In this document: one piece after another, positions 10,288-18,919 of the stretch
Layout: every line of letters begins with the position of its first letter
Numbering within the stretch: position 1 is the first letter of the stretch
Source of the DNA: Nostoc sp. CCCryo 231-06
GTDB taxonomy: Bacteria > Cyanobacteriota > Cyanobacteriia > Cyanobacteriales > Nostocaceae
Length of the DNA stretch: 64,000 bases
NCBI GenBank assembly: GCA_023522315.1
Contig: JAHCSU010000233.1
Coordinates: 1 to 64,000, forward strand
Direction of reading: 5' to 3'
Translations under genes and position numbers: made by a program
Notes under the pieces: generated by a model
Database searches by the model: none
Told to the model about the DNA's origin: nothing
Seen by the model: only the letters and a program-made list of their open reading frames with translations

Positions 10288-11322
10288 ATGAATAAAAATG
10301 GACAATTAGAGCCACCTGCGGACACCTTTCTCTCACCACTGTTGGAACTACGAGACTATTATGCTCACCTCACAGAAGAGTATAAACGCCTCTTTGTGCA
10401 GGCGCGATCGCAACTGGATCATGTAGAAGCGTTGTTGTCTAACTGGTCTTTTTCTGATGGCAGCAAGCAATCAAGTCTGAAGGCGGCTGATGAAACCTCA
10501 GATGTTTCCCAACAAGGCCCTCTGCGGTTTTTATCACCTCTTGATGACATCGACGAAATCAACTTGGTGGAGTCTGTACAGTCAGAACTTGCAGACTCAG
10601 ATAAGGTTGAGATCGATAATTCTTTGTCTGCTATTGATACAAAAGAGAGTCAACCTTCAACTACATCGCCAGATCCAAAGATCGTCTTAGAGAACAATGA
10701 TAGTTCAACGAAGGTGGCAGAAATCCCCATGCTACCCCAGTATCAGCACGCTCTTTCACGAATGGAAGCCATAAAACAGCTATTACAAGAGCAGATAGGC
10801 ACTGTGTGTCATATCGATTTTATCGTGCGATCGCTTTATGGAGAGTTAGATTCCAATCTATTCAAAGTAGTCAAAGGTCGGGTTCAATCTTCCCTCACCC
10901 AAGGCAGAGAAAGGAATTACTGGGTAACTATTCCTGATGAGCCAGGTTGTTATACTCTGGATTTAAGTTTGGTAGCCCCAAATAACCGCAATGGTGCTTC
11001 TAGGAGCATCAAAAACAAAAACAAGAAGCCTTTCGTACCCCCGACAAAAGCAGTACCGATGCTTAAAGCCTTTGAGGGCCAGTTCTTAATTGATGCCCTC
11101 ACCTCTCTGTTTGAAGAAAATCCAGGTAAAGTTTTCAGCGTTGCTGAAGTCATCGCCGGAATTTATGGAGAACTAGATTCTCAGCAACTTCGAGAGGTCA
11201 AAAATAAGGTGCTGAATGAATTATCTAGAGGCTATCGGACAGGCAGATTCTCTAGGGTTCCTAACCAAATCGGCTTCTATACTTGGGACTCCAATATGAT
11301 ATTGGAGGGTAGTTCTCGCTAA
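10288..11322 (+). CDS. Protein with duplicated winged-helix-like domain
   Basis: The 344-residue product has an N-terminal helical, probably coiled-coil segment (residues 10-50, LLELRDYYAHLTEEYKRLF). A low-complexity acidic linker follows, then two copies of a domain of about 70 residues (roughly 165-230 and 262-335). Both copies share the pattern YGELDS...(F/L)..VK..V...L..G followed by an aromatic strand (YWVTIPDEPGCYT and FSRVPNQIGFYT). That helix-helix-hairpin arrangement resembles winged-helix DNA-binding domains such as HARE-HTH; this is an inference from pattern only. ATG 10288 follows the zinc-ribbon gene by ten bases. The 3' end abuts a heptamer repeat tract. Confidence 0.7.
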   Translation: MNKNGQLEPPADTFLSPLLELRDYYAHLTEEYKRLFVQARSQLDHVEALLSNWSFSDGSKQSSLKAADETSDVSQQGPLRFLSPLDDIDEINLVESVQSELADSDKVEIDNSLSAIDTKESQPSTTSPDPKIVLENNDSSTKVAEIPMLPQYQHALSRMEAIKQLLQEQIGTVCHIDFIVRSLYGELDSNLFKVVKGRVQSSLTQGRERNYWVTIPDEPGCYTLDLSLVAPNNRNGASRSIKNKNKKPFVPPTKAVPMLKAFEGQFLIDALTSLFEENPGKVFSVAEVIAGIYGELDSQQLREVKNKVLNELSRGYRTGRFSRVPNQIGFYTWDSNMILEGSSR

Positions 11323-11495
11323 ATGGGTATTGGGTATTGGGCATTGGGCATTGGGCATTGGGCATTGGGCATGGGGCATTGGGCATGGGGCATTGGGCAT
11401 GGGGCATGGGGCATTGGTTTATTGCACTCCCCTGTCTCCCCTGCTCCCCTGCCTCCCTGCTCCCCTGCTCCCCTGCCTCCCTGCCTCTTCCCCAA
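11323..11495. repeat. Heptanucleotide tandem repeat and C/T-rich repeat
   Basis: From 11323 to about 11416 the sequence is built of degenerate heptamers (GGGCATT, with GGGTATT and GGGCATG variants), about thirteen units. From about 11428 to 11490 it switches to CTCCCCTGC/CTCCCTGC units. Both are typical cyanobacterial short tandem repeats. They fill the gap between two convergent genes and keep several frames open without coding. Confidence 0.9.
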
Positions 11496-11501
11496 TCCTG
11501 C

Positions 11502-13013
11502 CTATCCCAAAAACAGCTTGTATGCCGGATTCTTATTTTCATCCCAATAGCGATAGCCCAGGTTATCGAGAAAAGCTTGCCACTCTTCCATCTCGTGCGG
11601 GGGAACCTGGATGCCAACAACGATTCGACCGTAGTCTGCCCCATTGTTGCGGTAGTGAAAAAGACTAATATTCCAATTGGGACTCATGGAAGTAACAAAC
11701 TTCATCAATGCGCCGGGACGTTCGGGAAACTCAAAACGGTAGAGCAATTCATTGTGAGCCAAGGGAGAGTGCCCACCCACCATGTGCCGCAGATGTAATT
11801 TAGTTAGTTCGTCGTCTGTTAAATCAAGAGTTTCAAATCCTTGAGCTTCAAAGTTTTCTACCATCTTTGCAGCATCAGCACGATTTTGAATTTGCACACC
11901 GACAAAAATATGGGCTGTTTTTTCATCGGCAATGCGATAATTAAACTCAGTAAGATTACGGTTGCCAATACATTCACAAAACTGGCGAATACTTCCCCGT
12001 TCCTCTGGAATTGTGACTGCAAAGATCGCTTCGCGGCGTTCGCCGAACTCTGCCCTTTCTGCCACAAAGCGGAGGCGATCAAAATTCATGTTTGCACCGC
12101 AGGCTACAGCAATTAAGGTTTGTCCCTCGATTTGCTCTCGTTCTGTGTATGCTTTAGCAGCTGCGATCGCTAATGCACCGGCTGGTTCTAAAATTGATCG
12201 CGTATCCTCAAACACGTCTTTAATCGCGGCACAAGTATCATCTGTATCTACCAGAATAATTTCATCTACATACTGCTGACATAAACGGAAGGTTTCTTCA
12301 CCTACTTCGCGCACCGCTACGCCATCAGCAAATAACCCCACTTGAGACAAGCGCACCCGATGTCCGGCTTTGAGTGATTGAGACATAGCATCAGCATCTA
12401 CTGGTTCAACACCAATAATCTTGATTTCGGGACGCAAGCGTTTCACATAAGCCCCAATCCCAGAAATTAATCCGCCTCCTCCAATTGCGACAAAAATCGC
12501 ATGGATGGGTTGCTGATATTGTCGTAAAATTTCCATCCCAATTGTTCCCTGTCCAGCAATGACATGAGGATCATCGAAAGGATGAATAAACGTCAAACCT
12601 TTTTCTATTTCTAATTCACGGGCATAGCTATAAGCATCGTCGTAGGTGTTTCCATGTAACACGACTGCTCCGCCTCTCATTCTAACCGCGTCCACCTTGA
12701 CTTGGGGCGTGGTTACTGGCATAACGATAATCGCTTTAGTTCCCAAACGATTGGCTGCAAGGGCGACTCCCTGAGCATGGTTTCCCGCAGATGCTGCGAT
12801 TACACCCTTTGCTAGTATATCTGGTGGCAGTTGCACCATTTTGTTATAAGCACCCCGCAGTTTAAAAGAAAATACTGACTGCATATCCTCACGTTTCAGC
12901 AGCAGTTGATTATTCAGCCGCGCAGACAAATTTGGAGCATACTCCAGTGGTGTTTCCTGGGCAACATCGTACACACGGGCAGTCAAGATTTGGATAAGGT
13001 AGTCGCAATACAT
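11502..13013 (-). CDS. ilvA: Threonine ammonia-lyase (threonine deaminase), biosynthetic
   Basis: Converts threonine to 2-oxobutanoate, the committed step of isoleucine synthesis. The 503-residue protein has an N-terminal PLP catalytic domain (SFKLRGAYNKM with the PLP lysine at about 54; SAGNHAQGVA; the glycine loop IGGGGLISG). The C-terminal regulatory part has two ACT-like repeats (EERGSIRQFCECIGN and PERPGALMKFVTSM), as in feedback-inhibited long enzymes. I start at ATG 13013; a TTG three codons upstream is also in frame. Convergent with the 344-residue gene, separated by repeats. Confidence 0.95.
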   Translation of the reverse strand: MYCDYLIQILTARVYDVAQETPLEYAPNLSARLNNQLLLKREDMQSVFSFKLRGAYNKMVQLPPDILAKGVIAASAGNHAQGVALAANRLGTKAIIVMPVTTPQVKVDAVRMRGGAVVLHGNTYDDAYSYARELEIEKGLTFIHPFDDPHVIAGQGTIGMEILRQYQQPIHAIFVAIGGGGLISGIGAYVKRLRPEIKIIGVEPVDADAMSQSLKAGHRVRLSQVGLFADGVAVREVGEETFRLCQQYVDEIILVDTDDTCAAIKDVFEDTRSILEPAGALAIAAAKAYTEREQIEGQTLIAVACGANMNFDRLRFVAERAEFGERREAIFAVTIPEERGSIRQFCECIGNRNLTEFNYRIADEKTAHIFVGVQIQNRADAAKMVENFEAQGFETLDLTDDELTKLHLRHMVGGHSPLAHNELLYRFEFPERPGALMKFVTSMSPNWNISLFHYRNNGADYGRIVVGIQVPPHEMEEWQAFLDNLGYRYWDENKNPAYKLFLG

Positions 13014-13414
13014 GGGCGTCAAGGTATTAGCAAATGCCGGATGGAAACTAATTTTACGTTACAAGCGATCGCACTGGTTTTATTTAATTGCCCTCTCTCG
13101 AAATTTTGAGTGAATAAAATTTAAAAATTACTAATACTGTTTGAAGAGAAATAAGTTCAGTGATTGAGTTTTTTTGGTGACTTCAAATTTAGTGCGATCG
13201 CTGGTAGATTTATGTTAAACGAGCTTCGCTAACTGTCTGAGTATTGAGAGCAACAGAATTAATTATAATGTTGCTTATGAACATAACTTATCAATTTATG
13301 TTAAAGTATGCATGAAAGATTAAATTCGGCTGTGTAGTTTGTTTTTATATATACTTGTATTACAGACCTCTCCGGATCTAACTCTCTACACCCCCTGATT
13401 CTGGAGACATTCTT
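13014..13414. other. Intergenic leader region between ilvA and rbp
   Basis: About 400 AT-rich bases between divergent genes with HIP1-like motifs near 13070 and 13194. The final 120 bases (ATATATACTTGTATTACAG and a C/T-rich stretch) probably form the promoter and untranslated leader of rbp. Cyanobacterial rbp genes are cold-induced and have long leaders; no specific site can be assigned. Confidence 0.4.
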
Positions 13415-13714
13415 ATGTCAATTTACGTCGGAAACCTATCTTATGAGGTTAAAGAAGATGACCTGCGGAGCGTCTTTGCAGAATACGGAACGGTAAAAAA
13501 TGTTCAATTGCCTATCGACCGAGAAACAGGTCGGATGAGAGGTTTCGGCTTTGTAGAAATGGAATCAGACGCACAAGAAACAGCAGCGATTGAGGCCCTT
13601 GATACTGCTGAGTGGATGGGTCGGAGCTTAAAAGTTAATAAAGCCAAGCCCAAAACAGATGGAGGTTCCTCTGGCGGTAGACGAGGTGATGGTGGTTCCT
13701 CTAGCCGCTATTAA
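13415..13714 (+). CDS. rbp: RNA-binding protein, single RRM with glycine-rich tail
   Basis: The 99-residue protein is a single RNA recognition motif. It has RNP2 IYVGNL at residues 3-8 and RNP1 RGFGFVEM at about 43-50, with the beta-alpha-beta spacing of cyanobacterial Rbp proteins. The last 20 residues are a Gly/Ser/Arg-rich tail (GGSSGGRRGDGGSS), as in the cold-inducible subclass. The start ATG follows a purine-rich GGAGACA about nine bases upstream. It is followed by a strong terminator and then a broken rpsU. The rbp-rpsU order is known from Anabaena cold-regulated loci. Confidence 0.93.
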   Translation: MSIYVGNLSYEVKEDDLRSVFAEYGTVKNVQLPIDRETGRMRGFGFVEMESDAQETAAIEALDTAEWMGRSLKVNKAKPKTDGGSSGGRRGDGGSSSRY

Positions 13715-13750
13715 GCTTTAAAACTAAGAATTTAATTCTAAAGTCTTGAG

Positions 13751-13776
13751 GGCAGACAAGGCGTCTGCCTTTTTTT
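13751..13776 (+). terminator. Rho-independent terminator of rbp
   Basis: A seven-base-pair stem GGCAGAC/GTCTGCC with loop AAGGC is followed by seven T residues. Confidence 0.9.
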
Positions 13777-13847
13777 GTGCTTTGGTTGAGTTGAGTATTT
13801 ACCACAACCCAGCCACAAACTAAGCCAATTTAGTAGAAATTGATAGT

Positions 13848-14035
13848 ATGACCCAAATAATACTAGGCGAAAATGAAGGGATTGAATCGGCGTTACCTCG
13901 ATTTAAGCCAGAAGTATCCCAAGCGGGATTTTTTCAGATATCAGAAAGTACCGTCAATTTGAAACGCCTCCGCAAAAGCGCAAACGCAAAGCAATTGCCA
14001 AACACAAACAGCGTAAGAGAAGTTTCCGCAATTGA
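13848..14035 (+). pseudogene. rpsU: Ribosomal protein bS21, frameshifted copy
   Basis: The frame opens as a typical S21 ([16 protein letters not shown]...RF). It carries Pro at two positions where bS21 usually has Arg (LPRFKPEV for LRRFKREV). After AGFFQ it loses frame near 13937-13942. In the -1 frame the rest of S21 continues perfectly: [18 protein letters not shown], then [12 protein letters not shown] and TGA at 14033-14035. A single base lost after CAG explains it. The substitutions argue for decay of a redundant copy rather than a sequencing slip. Nostoc genomes often carry more than one rpsU, so an intact gene should exist elsewhere. Confidence 0.85.
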
Positions 14036-14093
14036 TAATAATAACTGTCTCTTATGAAGCCATGCGCTCATTTTTGTAATAGGTGTAGTAACC

Positions 14094-14597
14094 ATGAACC
14101 CAGAAGCTAAACATATTGTTAGTGAACTAAGGCATAAGTTCTACTCTAACTTTGCTGCTGCTATGAATATGCCGGTGAGCATAACTGGTACATCTTATAG
14201 TAGTAATTCACCGATCGCATCTTGGATGGATCATATGCACAGAATGAACTATCTAAATGTATACGCTTATACAGCACCTGATGAATTTGTCCCATTCCGC
14301 CCATTCATTCTTCGACTGGCTATTAACAAGAGTGCTGGTAGAATCACGACGTTCAGAAAAGGACAAATCTGCCGAGGTCTTAATTTGATGTGGGACTTTG
14401 AATTAACTGTACTACCAAAAGAAATTTTAGACTTTCTTCCCTGGATAGTTAACTTAGTTGAATCCCATGACAAAAGTTCGTCCTTGTTGCTACAATCACC
14501 ACCTCATTCATTTGAATTACAAGTGCCAGAAGTCGGGTTATTTAATAGCGCATGGACTCAGAAAGCTTGGCTCCTTGCAAATTCGGCAATATTTTAA
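14094..14597 (+). CDS. Hypothetical protein, 167 residues
   Basis: I do not recognise a family. The product is soluble with no signal peptide or transmembrane helix, and has a mixed alpha/beta composition (FIIRLAINKS-like strands, LPKEILDFLPWIVNLVES helix). It is rich in aromatic residues near the middle (YLNVYAYTAPDEFVPFRPF). ATG 14094 is the only sensible start. It follows the broken rpsU by about 60 bases on the same strand and is not clearly linked to the downstream aldo/keto reductase. Confidence 0.6.
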   Translation: MNPEAKHIVSELRHKFYSNFAAAMNMPVSITGTSYSSNSPIASWMDHMHRMNYLNVYAYTAPDEFVPFRPFILRLAINKSAGRITTFRKGQICRGLNLMWDFELTVLPKEILDFLPWIVNLVESHDKSSSLLLQSPPHSFELQVPEVGLFNSAWTQKAWLLANSAIF

Positions 14598-14847
14598 TGG
14601 TTGGTGCTAATCGCTCTTTTAGCAACCGACTAAAAATAAATATATGTGCTTGGCTAAGTTTGCCCAATAAGAAAGTAACGAGCCTACTTTGGGGAACATC
14701 CCAAATATTTGTAAATTTTTAAAACAAAATATATAATGTCGCACGAGTGCTAGAAGGTTCTCTTCATTTGCTTGGTAATCATGCTACTCGCGCGTTAATA
14801 CCTGCTATATGCCTGATAATTAATAAGGCAATCTACAGAGAGCAAAC

Positions 14848-15849
14848 ATGCAGACTCTCCAAAAACTCTCCCTCCCAAGTATGGGCTGCGGGACTTGGGC
14901 CTGGGGCAACCAACTGCTTTGGGGATATGACGAAAGTATGGATGACCAGTTACAAGCCGTCTTTAACCTTTGTGTAAGCAACGGTGTGACTTTATTTGAT
15001 ACAGGTGATTCTTACGGAACTGGTAGATTGAATGGTCGCAGTGAGCTACTCCTGGGACGATTCAGCCGAGAATATGTAGGTTCAGGCAAAGAAAATATTT
15101 CTATTGCGACTAAGCTTGCTGCTTACCCGTGGAGATGGACACGTCAGGCAATGGTAAGGGCTTGCAAGTCATCTGCCCAACGCCTGGGAAGAAACGTAGA
15201 TTTGGTACAGATGCACTGGTCTACAGCAAACTATGCTCCTTGGCAAGAGGAAGGGCTGTTAGATGGTCTTGCCGATGTGTATGAGCAAGGACTAGTTAAG
15301 GGAGTGGGACTATCCAATTATGGGCCTAAACGGCTTAAGCAAGTGCAGAAAAAGTTTGCTGAACGAGGCGTTCCTATTAGAACTTTGCAAGTTCAATACT
15401 CTTTGTTGTCTACATATCCTGTCACCCAACTAAAGCTCAAAGACCTTTGTGATGAGTTGGGAATTAAACTTATTGCCTACAGCCCTCTGGCTTTGGGGCT
15501 ATTAACAGGAAAATACTCTGAGCAAGGCCCTTTGCCCAAAGGCATCCGAGGTCTGCTATTTAGGCAGATATTACCAGGAATGCGTAGGCGTAGCCAGCCG
15601 CAGGCATCGCTTTTGGCATGTTTGCAAGAAGTGGCACAGTCCAGAAACAAAACCATGTCCCAGGTAGCAATTAATTGGTGCATCTGTAAAGGAACCATTC
15701 CTATCCCTGGAGCAAAGAGCGTGGAACAGGCGAGGGAGAATATTGGTGCATTGGGTTGGCAATTAAACGCCAATGAGATTGCAGAGTTGGATAGGGCGGC
15801 GGCGAATGCAGACAAAAAAATGGTACAAAATATCTTTCAAACTAAGTAA
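14848..15849 (+). CDS. Aldo/keto reductase
   Basis: A TIM-barrel NADPH-dependent oxidoreductase of 333 residues. The catalytic tetrad is visible: Asp and Tyr in FDTGDSYGTG (about 51-60), Lys in IATKLA (about 89) and His in VDLVQMHWS (about 123). The cofactor end has the PIPGAKSVEQARENI signature at about 288. It resembles plant/cyanobacterial chloroplast-type AKRs; the substrate is unknown. At 15585-15605 a 21-nt dispersed repeat is inserted in frame, adding seven residues (RRSQPQA) in a surface region between LPGM and SLLACLQEV. The barrel core is not touched, so activity may survive. Confidence 0.9.
   Translation: MQTLQKLSLPSMGCGTWAWGNQLLWGYDESMDDQLQAVFNLCVSNGVTLFDTGDSYGTGRLNGRSELLLGRFSREYVGSGKENISIATKLAAYPWRWTRQAMVRACKSSAQRLGRNVDLVQMHWSTANYAPWQEEGLLDGLADVYEQGLVKGVGLSNYGPKRLKQVQKKFAERGVPIRTLQVQYSLLSTYPVTQLKLKDLCDELGIKLIAYSPLALGLLTGKYSEQGPLPKGIRGLLFRQILPGMRRRSQPQASLLACLQEVAQSRNKTMSQVAINWCICKGTIPIPGAKSVEQARENIGALGWQLNANEIAELDRAAANADKKMVQNIFQTK
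15585..15605 (-). repeat. 21-nt dispersed repeat inserted in a HIP1 site (aldo/keto reductase copy)
   Basis: Flanks read GCG before and ATCGC after on the + strand, which rejoin to GCGATCGC if the 21 bases are removed. The inserted strand begins GCCTGCGGC and ends CTACGCCTA. Frame is preserved. Confidence 0.8.
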
Positions 15850-15951
15850 AATTTCAACGTTGCTGAATTTGAATATGAATCATTACAAAAACCTGGTTGA
15901 AGTCTGAGAATAAAAATACTTGGATTTGACACAAATTTCGACATAAATCCC

Positions 15952-16650
15952 TTAATTATGTCTAGCAAAAGCCAAGTCACTTTCAATTAACTTCGCACCT
16001 GTTATGTTAGCCCCACTCAAATTGCAGAAGTGAAAATTTGCCCCTCTGAGGTCAGCTAGCGATAGATTAGCTCCTGTTAAATCTGCATAAGTTAGATTAA
16101 CTTCACTTAAGTTAGCACTACTTAAGTTAGCCCCCCTCATATCTGCTAATTGCAGATCTGCCCGTTTTAGGTTTGCCCTCATTAGGTATGCCTTACTCAG
16201 GTCGGCTCCACTTAAATTAGCTTCACTTAGGTCTGCTGCTGTTAAATCAGCTTTACTTAGATTGGCTTGACTTAGGTCTGCCCAACTCAATGATGCATAA
16301 CTTAGGTTAATTTCACTCAGTTTCGCTGATGTAAGTACTGCACACCTCAAATTAGCATTAATAAAATTTCTTTCTCCTATTGCATAACGGCGTAAAATTT
16401 CATCAGTTGTTACTCTATCTAAAACAGCTTTTGATGCGCCTTGATAACACCATGTAGCTTCTAATAGTTTGCTAGCAGTGTTAACAGCTACCTCATCACA
16501 TTTAGCTATTATCACACCATTACAGCCATCCCACTGACCGTTAAGCATAAAGGCGATTTCACTAGCGGCAGCAATTGAGTCAAATAGTAAAATAGATTCT
16601 TTGTGCCCTTTTAACCAGCTATTCCAACCAATCGAGATAATATTTTTCAT
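15952..16650 (-). CDS. Pentapeptide-repeat protein
   Basis: The 232-residue protein has a C-terminal half of tandem A(D/N)LS pentapeptides. About twenty-two units run from roughly residue 100 (ANLRCAVLTSAKLSEINLSY) to the end, predicted to form a right-handed quadrilateral beta-helix. The first 95 residues are a separate non-repetitive domain (WNSWLKGHKESILLF) that I do not recognise. No signal peptide is present. Such proteins are abundant in Nostoc and mostly of unknown role. It is convergent with the aldo/keto reductase. Confidence 0.88.
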   Translation of the reverse strand: MKNIISIGWNSWLKGHKESILLFDSIAAASEIAFMLNGQWDGCNGVIIAKCDEVAVNTASKLLEATWCYQGASKAVLDRVTTDEILRRYAIGERNFINANLRCAVLTSAKLSEINLSYASLSWADLSQANLSKADLTAADLSEANLSGADLSKAYLMRANLKRADLQLADMRGANLSSANLSEVNLTYADLTGANLSLADLRGANFHFCNLSGANITGAKLIESDLAFARHN

Positions 16651-16928
16651 TTCTATAAGTTTTGGCGCGTTAAGTGACGATTACGGCTCTAACTTCAAGA
16701 TATTCATAAATGCTTACTCTATCTCTGCCTTAAATTATTTATTCAGAGTTAGTTCTACTACACACAAGTACAAAAAACTGGGCTTCGTTTTTCAAGGCTC
16801 CTCTATTATGCGCCAGCTAGTGACAGAGCGCTGCACAAAGACTTACAATGCTGATGCAGCCCATCTACAGCGCCCAGTCACAAAGGACTTACGGTTAGAT
16901 TAGGTATAAACTCTGCAAGAACTAAGTT

Positions 16929-17111
16929 CTAAGCAGCTGAGTCTGAGCGTTCTATTTGCTGGCGAATGGTTTCAATAGAAGCATTAATGCCAGCCAGTCT
17001 GGACTCCAAATCATCTCGCATCCAAATCAAGAATTTTAATTTGCGCTCTAAGCCAGCTTTGCGCGAAATGGGTTCGCTTCCATAACAGGCATTACCCCAA
17101 AAAGGAAACAT
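16929..17111 (-). CDS. Small coiled-coil protein, 60 residues
   Basis: A short product with an aromatic N-terminus (MFPFWGNACYG) and a long amphipathic helix from about residue 18 to 56 (KAGLERKLKFLIWMRDDL, then LAGINASIETIRQQIER). The helix is suited to coiled-coil oligomerisation. The frame is clean and ATG is preceded by GAGGTAAA. Similar short ORFs occur in other Nostoc genomes as far as I recall, with no known role. Confidence 0.6.
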   Translation of the reverse strand: MFPFWGNACYGSEPISRKAGLERKLKFLIWMRDDLESRLAGINASIETIRQQIERSDSAA

Positions 17112-17438
17112 AGTTTACCTCTGTATTTAGCTTTTGTAATAGCGCGATATATTGCGCTACTACACTACATTATGACTAATCACAATCAGGCTGGTGTGTG
17201 TAACAACCGACCTAAATTTGACGTGCTTAACGAACTTTGCTAAAAGTTATCTATTCAACTAGCAGAGTTTACCATACTGCCATCTATCAAATGTGGTGAG
17301 GGTGCGATGGCGTACCCGCCCGCCGTAGGCATCGCATCCCATCGAATGGGAACCCTATTATATAATTGTATATAATTGCGTTCCTCACTGCCATGAAATT
17401 ATTAAATTTTCTCAAGTCCAAACTAGCTATTACAGCCT
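17112..17438. other. Intergenic region with 24-nt variant of the HIP1-site repeat
   Basis: No gene seen. At 17307-17330 there is a 24-nt relative of the 21-nt dispersed repeat, again flanked by GCG and ATCGC. The rest is AT-rich. Confidence 0.5.
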
Positions 17439-17531
17439 TATAGCGTTTCCTAACATCATAGCGCCCTCATTGCTTGCGGGGAGGGGGTTGGGGGTGGGGT
17501 TCTTGTACCTCACTGAACCGAGAACCGCTAT
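17439..17531 (+). mobile_element. MITE-like element, copy A (93 bp)
   Basis: Begins TATAGCGTTTCC and ends GAGAACCGCTAT, with a G-rich core (GGGGAGGGGGTTGGGGGTGG). An inverted second copy lies at 45862-45967. The two copies align along their full length except for a 14-base gap and scattered changes. The ends are imperfect inverted repeats. Confidence 0.75.
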
Positions 17532-17532
17532 C

Positions 17533-17619
17533 GTTTTAGGGCTTGCTCTTAGCCCAGATGGTAAAATCCTCGCTAGTAGCAATGAAGATGGCACTATCCA
17601 TATTTGGCAAATTAACTAA
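17533..17619 (+). pseudogene. C-terminal remnant of a WD40-repeat protein
   Basis: Reading from 17533 gives one WD40 blade edge: GLALSPDGKILASSNEDG, then TIHIWQIN and a TAA stop at 17617-17619. It has no start and is directly preceded by the MITE-like element, so only the last half-repeat of a once larger beta-propeller gene survives. Confidence 0.75.
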
Positions 17620-17657
17620 CTGCATTAGTTATAATTCACATTAGGCGTAAATGATAT

Positions 17658-18509
17658 TTAAGGCAGAATAGTATAATGGGATAATTCCTGATTTGCCTTT
17701 ACAAGCTTAATAAATTTTTGCAAAGTTTTTTGATACTTTTCTTCAGCTACCCAGAATAAATCATTATGATTTGCCTCTTCAACCCATAAAGAAAGTTTTG
17801 GAGATATTGCAGCATTGAACAATTTTTCTCCATGAGCAAAAGGAATGATATCGTCTGCTTTTCCATGAATCACCAATATCGGACATTTTACTTTTTTTAT
17901 CTTCTCCAAATTGGAAAATTTATCAAAAGGTAAAATCCGAAAAGGTACTATTACTTGGAAAGCGGAAATAAACGAACTTTCAATAATTAAACCAGCTACT
18001 GGTTTCTGCATTGCTAAGTTGACCGCAGAACCACCGCCAACCGAACGCCCCAAAACTATAATTCTTTCAGGTGATATTTTTAGATTTTGCGTCAAATAAT
18101 TGTAAGCGCTATTGATATCCTCATAAGCGTGACTTTCTGTCGGCTTTCCTTGACTCGTACCATAACCACGATAATCATAAGCAAAGACACTAAAACCCCA
18201 GTCATGTAATTTTTCTAGGATTTGTTTGATATCTCCTAAATCTTCAGAATTACCATGAGAATAAAGAATGGTATAATTAGCTTTATTGTTCAATAAATAT
18301 GTAGCTGAAATATTCGTATCTCCCCCACTTTTTAACTTAATAATTTTGGGATTATCCTCATAGGTAGAAGGTTGAGACAGAAAAATCATGCTATCTGCCC
18401 GAAAATATACATATCCACTAAAAAAGATATAAATAAATATTAAAGATTTAAGCAATCGTTGCCAAGTCAAATCTCCAATTAGCACTTTTATAAGTTGCTG
18501 TTTTTCCAT
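17658..18509 (-). CDS. Membrane-anchored alpha/beta hydrolase
   Basis: A 283-residue serine hydrolase of the ABHD13/17-like group. A single N-terminal membrane segment (about 19-37, LLKSLIFIYIFFSGYVYF) anchors it. The oxyanion-side YSHGNSEDLG motif sits at about 84. The nucleophile elbow is GRSVGGG at about 153, the acid is in HGKADDIIP, and the catalytic His is in EEANHNDLFW near the end. All three catalytic residues are present and length is normal. Its substrate is unknown; lipid or acyl-protein hydrolysis is typical of relatives. A terminator is not obvious. Confidence 0.88.
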   Translation of the reverse strand: MEKQQLIKVLIGDLTWQRLLKSLIFIYIFFSGYVYFRADSMIFLSQPSTYEDNPKIIKLKSGGDTNISATYLLNNKANYTILYSHGNSEDLGDIKQILEKLHDWGFSVFAYDYRGYGTSQGKPTESHAYEDINSAYNYLTQNLKISPERIIVLGRSVGGGSAVNLAMQKPVAGLIIESSFISAFQVIVPFRILPFDKFSNLEKIKKVKCPILVIHGKADDIIPFAHGEKLFNAAISPKLSLWVEEANHNDLFWVAEEKYQKTLQKFIKLVKANQELSHYTILP

Positions 18510-18604
18510 TAAATTTTATTTATAGGGTAAAAATATTTCGTTCTACAGCAAATAAAAATTTTTTATTTGCTGTAGTTGTAATGCACTGAATATCATACTT
18601 AATA

Positions 18605-18919
18605 CTATTTTGATTTTCGTGCCGATTTGGGCGATGTTCGGTGTGCGCCAAAATACTTCTCACTGCGATAGCGCAGCCATACCCGCAATACTTGAGGAAT
18701 CTGCTCTTTTTGTTCTTTGCTCAGTGTATTGTAAAGGAAGATTGCGCGATCGCGCTCACCCCGACAGGCAGCATTGTTGTGAGCATCCCAATAGCTACGG
18801 GCTACCCGAATCCGCCGACAGACTTCCTTAATTAGCGCTTCTCCTGTGAGTGGAGCGTCCTGGTTTGCCATACTCAGATGCGATAAATTTCTAATGCGAT
18901 CGTAGCGAGTCAGACTCAT
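18605..18919 (-). CDS. Hypothetical protein, 104 residues
   Basis: A basic soluble protein (LIKEVCRRIRVARSYWDAH) with a helical core and a Lys/Arg-rich C-terminus (HRTSPKSARKSK). Family not recognised, though closely similar short proteins seem to be common in cyanobacteria. ATG 18919 is chosen; a GTG two codons upstream and an internal ATG at 18871 (MANQDAPLTGEAL) are alternatives. The internal one would start exactly where conserved-looking sequence begins. Confidence 0.6.
   Translation of the reverse strand: MSLTRYDRIRNLSHLSMANQDAPLTGEALIKEVCRRIRVARSYWDAHNNAACRGERDRAIFLYNTLSKEQKEQIPQVLRVWLRYRSEKYFGAHRTSPKSARKSK

Noticed and set aside
11261..11798. Several ORFs over the heptamer tract upstream of the ilvA stop
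   Set aside because: Low-complexity translations of GGGCATT repeats overlapping ilvA; no protein features.
16601..16903. 100-residue + strand ORF upstream of the pentapeptide gene
   Set aside because: Overlaps the pentapeptide start on the other strand, has no domain features or ribosome site.
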